Part shown: positions 15,931 through 22,679 of the stretch, in pieces | Layout: the number at the start of each line of letters is the position of its first letter | Position numbering within the stretch: the stretch's first letter is position 1 | Assembly: GCA_937900045.1 (NCBI GenBank) | Contig: CALCEB010000154.1 | Coordinates: 1-33,309 of the forward strand | Length of the DNA: 33,309 nt | Direction of reading: 5' to 3' | From: an uncultured Acidobacteriota bacterium | GTDB lineage: Bacteria > Acidobacteriota > Terriglobia > UBA7540 | Position numbers and translations under genes: made by a program | Notes under the pieces: generated by a model | What the model saw: only the letters and a program-made list of their open reading frames with translations | Told to the model about the DNA's origin: nothing | The model's database searches: none

Positions 15931-15979
15931 ACGTAGCGGCGCTCTCCGAGCGCCGCTACAGCAAACTGACCCACTACCC
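15931..15979. repeat. Dispersed palindromic repeat, copy 3
   Basis: GTAGCGGCGCTCTCCGAGCGCCGCTAC is a near-perfect hairpin, followed by AGCAAACTGACCCACTACCC. Positions 15944-15979 match 70-105 over 36 bases without a difference. Copies 2 and 3 face each other about 250 bases apart and enclose the composite repeat at 15716-15890, so the whole block could fold or recombine as one unit. Confidence 0.85.
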
Positions 15980-15989
15980 CTGAATTAGC

Positions 15990-16021
15990 TTGACAGCGGT
16001 GGATGTATAGTGTACTATACA
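15990..16021 (+). promoter_or_regulatory. Promoter with palindromic operator over the -10 box
   Basis: TTGACA (15990-15995), 17-base spacer, TACTAT (16013-16018). The -10 box is inside an inverted repeat: TGTATAGT (16004-16011), GT, ACTATACA (16014-16021). An 8-bp symmetrical site over a -10 box is what a dimeric repressor would use. AT-rich symmetrical sites of this kind are used by several dimeric families, PadR and GntR among them, but the regulator is not identifiable. No convincing gene begins within the next 590 bases. Confidence 0.6.
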
Positions 16022-16611
16022 GTAAATATTCGCTGCGCGTTGATGTCCATAATCTGACCGGGTATGAGTCATACCATGCTCAACATTCTGGTAGGTGGTC
16101 TTGGGAGACCGTCATTTTCAGCAGACCGTCATTCCCGTGCAAGCGGGAATCTACAACTATGTCCAAGGTGCCGGCACCACAGATAGCGTACCGCGCAGAA
16201 GAAAGCAACATTAAAAATAACAAAACGAACCGGAAATGAGCATCCCATTCGCAAAAGAATGGTCCTGTAACACATTGAAAATACAGGATGGCAAAAACGT
16301 TCCTAAAAAACGAACCAGAGCCAGCGGTTGATCGAAACAAGATCTTGATTCTCAGTGACCGCGGGCGAAACGAGGAAAGATGTTAAAAATTGGCGAGGCA
16401 AGCAAGACATGTCATTGAAAATAAAAGATCGAGCTTCCGAATAGACGGAAATTGAACTGGAGATTGACGCCTTACGCGGAGAACAGCGAAGACGCAAGTA
16501 ATTGAAAAAGAAGGATGAGAAAAATAATCAGAGGAACGAAACCGAGCAAGCCGTGGCCAGCAGCAAGACGGGACTGGCGCAGGGAGAACCCGGAATTTCA
16601 GGAGGCGATCC
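16022..16611. other. Gene-free region with purine-rich stretch and repeat fragment
   Basis: No credible ORF was found between the promoter-like site and the SMP-30 gene. Positions 16106-16152 hold GACCGTCATT repeated twice and CCCGTGCAAGCGGGAATC, a common intergenic hairpin motif. From about 16180 to 16600 the plus strand is unusually rich in A and G and lower in GC than its surroundings. It may be a long leader, a non-coding RNA driven by the site at 15990-16021, or the decayed remains of a gene; the sequence does not decide. Confidence 0.5.
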
Positions 16612-16614
16612 GTG

Positions 16615-17625
16615 ATGGTTCGTAAAAGGTCCAAACCCTTAGCTTGTGGCGCCGCTTTGGGACTCGTCCTTTGTTTCGCCGCTGCTCTTGAGCCGGCAGC
16701 TCCACCGCCCTGGCAATTCAAGCTTCAGGCGCTCTTGCCGCAATTCTGGAATCTTGTTCCGCGCCATGCGAAGCTCACACGGATCGCCACTGGCTTTGGG
16801 TTTACAGAAGGGCCGGTGTGGGACCGGAAGAATTTTCTCTATGTTAGTGATGAAGTCCAGAACAAAATCTATCGTGTTTATCCGGATGGCCGCAAGGAAG
16901 CGGTTGTCGGCCTGGGTGACCCTGACGGCAACACTTATGACCTGGGCTTGAACCTTCTCGATTGCGCCAGTGTCCTGCGCGCTATCATTCGCGTCAGCCC
17001 CTCCGGCCAATATGCCATTCTCGCCGGCCGTTTCGAGGGGAAAAGGTTTAACAGCCCGAACGATGTGCTGCTGGGACCGGACCGGGCGATCTATTTTACA
17101 GATCCCACGCTCGATTTGCCCAAAGGACAAAAGCAGGAAATCCCCTTTCAAGGGGTTTACCGGCTTGATTCCCACGGTAAAGTCCGGTTGGAGACCAAGG
17201 ACCTGACACAGCCAAACGGCCTCGCCTTCTCTCCGGATGGCAAGCGCTTCTATGTTGATGACAGCGATCAGCGTAACATTCGGGTCTATACCTTTAATGC
17301 GGATGGGACGCTGTCCGGCGGACGCGTATTCGGAGATGAAAAAGCGGGCACAGGTGATGGCGTCCCGGACGGAATGAAGGTTGACTTGCGTGGAGACCTG
17401 TTCGTGGTCGGGCCCAAAGGGATTTGGGTGTGGGACGCGCAAGGCCGCCACTTGGGAACCATCGTAATCCCGGAGCAGCCCGCCAACTTGGCTTGGGGGG
17501 ACAAGGACTACCGCACTTTGTATATTACCGCGACCACATCAGTCTATCGCCTGCGGGTTGGGGTCCGTGGGTTTGTCCCCTACTTGGCATATGCTCACAG
17601 GCGCCGCGCAGGGAGCCGGCCTTGA
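16615..17625 (+). CDS. Exported SMP-30/gluconolactonase-like lactonase
   Basis: A 336-residue six-bladed-propeller protein of the SMP-30/gluconolactonase/LRE family, with a signal peptide (about residues 1-25). All four metal-ligand signatures are present in order: the glutamate in GFTEGPVWD, the asparagine in FNSPNDVLL, the asparagine in TQPNGLAFS and the aspartate in GVPDGMKVD. Family members hydrolyse sugar lactones with a divalent metal. AGGAGG (16600-16605) lies 9 bases before ATG 16615; GTG 16612 is an alternative start. A periplasmic lactonase fits downstream of a quinoprotein aldose dehydrogenase, which would produce an aldonolactone. The C-terminal tail is short and basic (HRRRAGSRP), slightly unusual. 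Confidence 0.9.
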   Translation: MVRKRSKPLACGAALGLVLCFAAALEPAAPPPWQFKLQALLPQFWNLVPRHAKLTRIATGFGFTEGPVWDRKNFLYVSDEVQNKIYRVYPDGRKEAVVGLGDPDGNTYDLGLNLLDCASVLRAIIRVSPSGQYAILAGRFEGKRFNSPNDVLLGPDRAIYFTDPTLDLPKGQKQEIPFQGVYRLDSHGKVRLETKDLTQPNGLAFSPDGKRFYVDDSDQRNIRVYTFNADGTLSGGRVFGDEKAGTGDGVPDGMKVDLRGDLFVVGPKGIWVWDAQGRHLGTIVIPEQPANLAWGDKDYRTLYITATTSVYRLRVGVRGFVPYLAYAHRRRAGSRP

Positions 17626-17765
17626 GCTTTGCAAGGCGCCTTATTGGGACTCAATGGCTTGCTAACATACTGATAAAAGCTATTTATATGAAACGTCACC
17701 GAACGTCTTCCAAATACCCAACATTAGGCGCGATAATCAAGCCCAGGGACCAGTTTTGACATTCA

Positions 17766-19259
17766 ATGCGGACCCAAGCCGTGAATCCGGCAATCGTTCT
17801 CATCGCCGCCTTGTTCTTGTGGGCCGCGCCCCCGGGCATGGGTGGCCAGTCGCGGAAGGCGGCGAACCTGCCGGGACCACCCCCCGATGTGGCCTCGCTT
17901 CTGGCAGAAGGCGCGGCGGCTTACCGCAATGGCCAGCTCGACCGGGCACAACACGCGCTGGAGAAGGCCATCCAGCTCGCTCCCCGGTCAGGTCAAGCTC
18001 ACGCGCTCTTGGGGTTGACTCTGGCGCGGCGGCAAGACTTCAAAGACGCCCGGATCAATCTTCGCCAAGCTCATGAATACGATCCTGCCAATGGCGATTA
18101 TGCCTTTGATTATGCCGTTTTGCTGCTCAGGGATCGCCACTTTGCCGCAGCAATTCCTATTCTGGAGGACCTACACCAGAAGTCTCCGCAATCCGGTGAC
18201 ATTTTGGTGAACTTGGCCCGTGCCGATGCTGGCGCTGCCCAATTTCAGAAGCTTTCCGCTTTGGTCTCCGCCCTGCCCACCGCGGATTATCATGACCCCG
18301 AGCTGCTAAAGGCACTGGCCAATGTGCTGGCCGGAGCCAAGCAGACGCCAACCCTGGAAATGCTGTGGCAGTCCGCGATCCAAAATGATCCCACCGGGTC
18401 CTTGGCTTACGCCGCATTAGCCGGGATTTGGACCGCTCGGGGCAAGGCGGACCGGGCCTTGGCGCTCCTTGATGGCGTCCCCGCCAACGCGCGTGGGCCT
18501 CTCTATCTCTACGCCCGGGGCAAAACACTCCTGGCCTTACGAAAGTACGACGAGGCCAGCCAATCGTTCCGTGAGGTCACCGTTCAAATCCCGCAAAATG
18601 AAGAAGCCTGGCAAGAGATGATCTGGGCCGAAGTGTTGGCAAATCACCTGAGTAAGGCGGAAGCGGCGGCCGGAGAGGCCGCACAAAAATTTCCCAGGGT
18701 CATGGAATTCCAGTATCAGAAAGCCGTCGTCAACTACATGCTGGGCCGCACCACCATTGCCATCGACGCCTTAACACCGATTCTTCAAAAAGACGGCGTA
18801 AAAGACCCTCGCCCCGTCCTGCTGATGGCAGTCTTGCAATCTCAAACCGGGAATTATGAAGGGGCTGTGAATTACTTTGCCCGCTTGCCGCAGCTTGAAT
18901 CGGGCTGTAATGCACTGGCTTCCTATTTCTACGGCGCGACTCTCTTGCGGATGCATCGGCCCGATGACGCTGCAATCCAATTGCAGGCTGCCATCCGTTG
19001 CCATCCTCGCTTCGCGCTTGCCGAATACCGTCTGGGCCAGGCGCTGACCGATTCGGGAAAGCTGCGCGAAGCGCTCGGAACGCTACAGCAGGCAACACAG
19101 GATGATCCCTCGCTCGCTGAGCCATACTATGCTTTGGCCCAGCTTCGAAGGCGGCTGGGCGATGATGCGGGCGCTCGAGCCGCCCTGGCCCGTTTCAATA
19201 GCGTTCACCAGCATGTGAAGAATTCTGATCAGGAGCTGTTCCGGAACGGTTTGCAGTGA
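17766..19259 (+). CDS. Exported tetratricopeptide-repeat protein
   Basis: A 497-residue protein with a signal peptide (about residues 1-27, ending GMGGQ) and many TPR units over nearly all of its length. Examples are the unit around AAYRNGQLDRAQHALEKAIQ (about 50-70), the next around ALLGLTLARRQDFKDARINL, and C-terminal ones around LGQALTDSGKLREALGTLQQ and YYALAQLRRRLGDDAGARAA. TPR domains bind other proteins; no enzyme domain is attached. The ribosome site is weak. It lies between the SMP-30 lactonase and the second SelA-like gene, all in the same direction, but the spacings (140 and 116 bases) are too long to prove an operon. It may be a periplasmic scaffold. Confidence 0.88.
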   Translation: MRTQAVNPAIVLIAALFLWAAPPGMGGQSRKAANLPGPPPDVASLLAEGAAAYRNGQLDRAQHALEKAIQLAPRSGQAHALLGLTLARRQDFKDARINLRQAHEYDPANGDYAFDYAVLLLRDRHFAAAIPILEDLHQKSPQSGDILVNLARADAGAAQFQKLSALVSALPTADYHDPELLKALANVLAGAKQTPTLEMLWQSAIQNDPTGSLAYAALAGIWTARGKADRALALLDGVPANARGPLYLYARGKTLLALRKYDEASQSFREVTVQIPQNEEAWQEMIWAEVLANHLSKAEAAAGEAAQKFPRVMEFQYQKAVVNYMLGRTTIAIDALTPILQKDGVKDPRPVLLMAVLQSQTGNYEGAVNYFARLPQLESGCNALASYFYGATLLRMHRPDDAAIQLQAAIRCHPRFALAEYRLGQALTDSGKLREALGTLQQATQDDPSLAEPYYALAQLRRRLGDDAGARAALARFNSVHQHVKNSDQELFRNGLQ

Positions 19260-19375
19260 GGAAATCAAGTATCCTGTAGAGGCGCTCCTTATGGCCGCTC
19301 TTTTGGACATATACAAGACACGCCATTACAGCGGGCAGTTTTGGGCTGAGCGCCGAACCTGAATCGGGGGTCATT

Positions 19376-20659
19376 ATGGACAACTTCGTTACGCGTCGAG
19401 GGTTTTTCCGATGGGGAAGCGGCATCCTCACGGCGCTCGGGCTGGAAAGAGCATCGGAGGCTCTCGATGCCGCGCCGGATTCGAAAGGCCGGCGTGAAGC
19501 GCCAGTGGATTATTACGACAAACTCGGCGTGGCCAAGATCATCAATGCGGCAGGGACGTACACGATCCTGACCGCCTCCATCATGCCTCCCTCGGTCCAG
19601 GCTGCCACTGCGATCGCGGCCCGGTATCCGGTGCGGCTTCTCGATCTGCAAAAGGCCTCGGGTGAGTATCTTGCCCGGCGATTACATTGCGAAGGCGCAT
19701 TGGTGACCGCAGGCGCAGCCTCCGCGCTGACTCTGGGGACCGCCGCGTGTGTCACGGTGGGTAACCAGAAGGCGATTGAATCGATTCCCACCGATCTCAA
19801 TGAACTCAAGGACGAAGTCCTGATCCAGAAGGCCCACCGGTACGATTACGATCACGCCTTGCGGAATTGCGGCATTCGCTTTGTGGAAGTTGAAACCCTT
19901 CAGGATTACCAGGCCGCCTTCAATCGCCGGACGGTCATGGCCCATTTCTTCAACGCCGCCGAAGGCGGCAAGATCAGCCGAGAGGACTGGATCCGGGTGG
20001 CTCACCAGCACGGCGTGCCATGCTTCAACGACGCGGCCGCCGATGTTCCGCCCATCTCGAATCTTTGGAATTATACAAAGATGGGTTTTGACCTGGTAAC
20101 GTTCTCTGGAGGCAAGGGGATGCGGGGGCCGCAGAATGCGGGCCTGTTACTGGGGAGAAAGCACCTGATCGATGCGGCGCAAGAGAACAACAATCCATTC
20201 TCGGACACGGTGGGAAGAGGAATGAAAGTTGCGAAGGAGCAGATCGTGGGCATGGTTGCCGCGGTAGACTGGTTCCTGAGTCAAACGGACGAGGGAATGG
20301 AGAAGAAATTCCGGCGGCGCGCGGAACGGATCAGGGACAACCTGAAAGGCATCACGACGATTCAAACTCAGATCTACGTACCTCCGGTTGCGAACCATGT
20401 CCCTCATCTGTTAGTTCGCTATGATCCCAAGCGCCTAATGATTACGCCCGCGCAGGTTGCAGATGAGTTACGCCACGGAAGTCCCAGCATTGAGTTGAAT
20501 CCGGCGACGGGTATGACGGCCGTCAGTTCGGGCTTGCCTTCAGATGAGAATACGATCGTTGTGGGAGTTTGGATGCTTCAACCGGGCGAAGACTTGATTG
20601 TGGCGAGGCGGCTCCGCGAGGTCTTGAATCGTGCGGCGCAGGACGGCAAAAATGCGTGA
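19376..20659 (+). CDS. Exported SelA/DgaE-like PLP-dependent enzyme (second copy)
   Basis: A 427-residue paralogue of the protein at 402-1676. The PLP lysine is K247 in FSGGKGMRGPQNAGLLLG, and the cofactor aspartate is D219 in CFNDAAADVPP. The stretch LIQKAHRYDYDHALRNCG closely matches IIQKAHRYAFDHAIRATG in the first copy. A twin-arginine motif (TRRGFFRWG, residues 6-14) precedes a short hydrophobic segment, so Tat export is likely. Related family members eliminate ammonia from amino-sugar acids (DgaE on D-glucosaminate 6-phosphate). Here the exported location argues for a non-phosphorylated substrate. No RidA gene is adjacent to this copy, unlike the first. Confidence 0.88.
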   Translation: MDNFVTRRGFFRWGSGILTALGLERASEALDAAPDSKGRREAPVDYYDKLGVAKIINAAGTYTILTASIMPPSVQAATAIAARYPVRLLDLQKASGEYLARRLHCEGALVTAGAASALTLGTAACVTVGNQKAIESIPTDLNELKDEVLIQKAHRYDYDHALRNCGIRFVEVETLQDYQAAFNRRTVMAHFFNAAEGGKISREDWIRVAHQHGVPCFNDAAADVPPISNLWNYTKMGFDLVTFSGGKGMRGPQNAGLLLGRKHLIDAAQENNNPFSDTVGRGMKVAKEQIVGMVAAVDWFLSQTDEGMEKKFRRRAERIRDNLKGITTIQTQIYVPPVANHVPHLLVRYDPKRLMITPAQVADELRHGSPSIELNPATGMTAVSSGLPSDENTIVVGVWMLQPGEDLIVARRLREVLNRAAQDGKNA

Positions 20660-20886
20660 GCAAATACCGGGGGACATCCCAATCGTGCTGCCATTTTTGA
20701 TAGGTCACACCCGTCTTCGCGCCGGCTATACATTGAGAAAGGACGTTTGCACCGGCGAAGATTTTACAAATTCAATCAGTTACAAACCTGCAACTTTTTA
20801 GCACGGTATCGCGTCCAAACAGTGGCGGCCCGGTATGGAAGCCGGACCACGTAGTTATCCTGGTGGGTTTGGAACAGCGAGGGTCT

Positions 20887-21330
20887 ATGAAAACCATACT
20901 AACGGTCTTGTTGGGCCTGCTGTTGGGAGCTGCGCCGGCATGGGCGGTCCTGGGGCAGCGGGTTACCTCGGTGCAGTCTGACCGGGCGCGTCTGCGCGGA
21001 GAGCTTCGCGCCGTCGAGCGCCAGGGGTATTCCGTGCAGCAAATCACCGCCGCTGACGGCACTGTGATAAAAGAGTACGTTTCCCCGGCAGGGATGGTTT
21101 TTGGTGTTTCGTGGCAGGGGCCGGCCATGCCCGATCTCTCAGATCTTTTGGGCGCCTATTTCCCGGAGTTTCAGAAAGCGTCCGGGACCGCCACCCGCCG
21201 TCACCGCGCCGTTGCAGTGAAGACAGATCAGGTTGTGGTTGAATCCGGGGGACACCTTCGAGCTTTCCACGGAATTGCTTACGTGCCTGGACTTCTCCCC
21301 AGTAATCTCACGCCGGCGGTTGTCCAATGA
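20887..21330 (+). CDS. DUF2844 exported protein
   Basis: A 147-residue protein with a signal peptide (residues 1-20, ending GAAPAWA) followed by the DUF2844 pattern: LGQRVTSVQSDRARLRGELR, then IKEYVSPAGMVFGVSWQGP and LLGAYFPEF. The function of the family is unknown. The ATG at 20887 gives a clean signal peptide; an upstream frame from 20863 adds eight residues without one. Its stop codon overlaps the start of the DUF3443 gene (ATGA at 21327-21330), so both are translated as a pair. DUF2844 and DUF3443 genes are often neighbours in other bacteria, which supports one shared cell-envelope function. Confidence 0.85.
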   Translation: MKTILTVLLGLLLGAAPAWAVLGQRVTSVQSDRARLRGELRAVERQGYSVQQITAADGTVIKEYVSPAGMVFGVSWQGPAMPDLSDLLGAYFPEFQKASGTATRRHRAVAVKTDQVVVESGGHLRAFHGIAYVPGLLPSNLTPAVVQ

Positions 21331-22568
21331 AGACAAAAAATGGTTTAAGAGATTTGGTTGGCCAATTCGGTTTGGTTTTTATTCTCCTTCCAGGATTGAT
21401 AGCTCTCGCCAGTTGCGGTGGAGGAAGCAGCTCCAGTTCCAGCGGGAGCGGTTCCGGCGGGGGATCGGCGGTGAACAACACGCAACCCGTCCAAGTGAAT
21501 TTGGGGCCTCTAAACAATGATGCCGATGTTCTTTTTACCAGCGTGACCATCTGCGTGCCGGGGAGTTCGAACTGCCAAACCATCCAGGACGTGCAAGTCG
21601 ATACCGGCTCGGAGGGCCTTCGCCTGCTTGCTTCGCAGGTCAGCCTCTCACTGCCGGGGGTGAACGACGCTAGCGGCAGTCCGCTGGGCAATTGCGTGAC
21701 GTTCGCGGATAACTCCTACGTTTGGGGACCCGTGGAGTCTGCCGACGTGGAGATGGCGGGCGAGAAAGCTTCTTCAGTTCCGATCCAGATCATCGGCGAC
21801 ACCCATTTCCCAGTTGTTCCCCACGCTTGCAACAGCGGCGGGGCCAACGATGACACGGTCGCCGCGCTTGGCGCCAACGGCCTGATTGGAGTTGGGGTTT
21901 TCCGCCAGGATTGCGGCAGTGCTTGTGCGGGCAGCGTCTCCACCGTGCCCACGGTCTATTTTAGCTGTCCAAGTTCGGGCTGCGTGTTGGCCTCAGTTCC
22001 TCTTGGAAACCAGCTTCAGAACCCGGTCTGGATGTTTGCGCAGGATAATAACGGCCTCCTGATCTCACTCCCGTCGGTTCCGGATACTGGATCGGCCACC
22101 GTCTCCGGGTCGATGATCTTTGGCATCGGAACGCAATCGGACAACGCTTTGGGCAGCGCCCAAGTTTACACGACGGACGATCTGGGTAATTTTACGACCA
22201 CCTTCAACAACAAAAGCTACTCCAGCAGTTATATTGATGCGGGGTCGAACGGCCTCTTTTTCCTGACCTCGTCAATCACCGGGATACCCTTGTGCACGGG
22301 TGGAAACTCGGGTTTCTATTGCCCGGCTACGACTCAGAACTTGACGGCCATGAACACCGGCCAAAACGGTACTTCGGGCCAGGTCTCTTTCAGCATCGCC
22401 AATGCCAATACGCTGTTTCAAGGCGCTAACTCCGCATTCAACGATCTGGGCGGCCCCAGCCCCGGAGACTTCGATTGGGGCTTGGCGTTCTTTTTTGGCC
22501 GCAACGTATTTGTCGGGATTGAAGGTCAAACTTCATCCGCCGGACAAGGTCCCTACTGGGCGTATTGA
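21327..22568 (+). CDS. DUF3443 lipoprotein with aspartyl-protease-like motifs
   Basis: A 413-residue lipoprotein. The lipobox LASC puts the lipidated cysteine at C30, followed by a Gly/Ser linker (about residues 31-47). The DUF3443 domain begins near PVQVNLGPLNNDADVLFTSV. Two motifs resemble the paired catalytic sites of pepsin-like aspartic proteases: VDTGSEGLRLL (D92) and IDAGSNGLFFL (D304), about 210 residues apart, in equivalent hydrophobic settings. Activity is not established for this family; this is a motif-based inference. Cysteine pairs such as C165/C208-type positions suggest disulfides in the mature protein. It overlaps the DUF2844 stop by 4 bases. Confidence 0.85.
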   Translation: MKTKNGLRDLVGQFGLVFILLPGLIALASCGGGSSSSSSGSGSGGGSAVNNTQPVQVNLGPLNNDADVLFTSVTICVPGSSNCQTIQDVQVDTGSEGLRLLASQVSLSLPGVNDASGSPLGNCVTFADNSYVWGPVESADVEMAGEKASSVPIQIIGDTHFPVVPHACNSGGANDDTVAALGANGLIGVGVFRQDCGSACAGSVSTVPTVYFSCPSSGCVLASVPLGNQLQNPVWMFAQDNNGLLISLPSVPDTGSATVSGSMIFGIGTQSDNALGSAQVYTTDDLGNFTTTFNNKSYSSSYIDAGSNGLFFLTSSITGIPLCTGGNSGFYCPATTQNLTAMNTGQNGTSGQVSFSIANANTLFQGANSAFNDLGGPSPGDFDWGLAFFFGRNVFVGIEGQTSSAGQGPYWAY

Positions 22569-22623
22569 CCAGAAGGAACAAGGGACAGAGCGAAGCTGAT
22601 AAGTGTGTAAAGATCCGGCTCCC

Positions 22624-22649
22624 GGCGGGGTTGAAAATGAAACCCCGCC
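22624..22649. terminator. Bidirectional hairpin terminator between convergent genes
   Basis: GGCGGGGTT (22624-22632), loop GAAAATGA, AACCCCGCC (22641-22649). It sits between the ends of the DUF3443 gene (22568) and the convergent pyrophosphatase gene (22680) and could serve both. No strong T-run follows on either strand. Confidence 0.65.
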
Positions 22650-22679
22650 CTTGACGGTCTTGCCGGCGAATAATGGAGG

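Noticed and set aside
16003..16239. 78-residue ORF just after the promoter-like site
   Set aside because: It begins inside the -10/operator palindrome, runs through a known type of intergenic repeat (CCCGTGCAAGCGGGAATC) and has no ribosome site.
17744..17768. TTGACA overlapping the start of the TPR gene as a promoter
   Set aside because: The hexamer is only a few bases before the ATG, so a promoter there would start transcription inside the gene. No matching -10 box was found.
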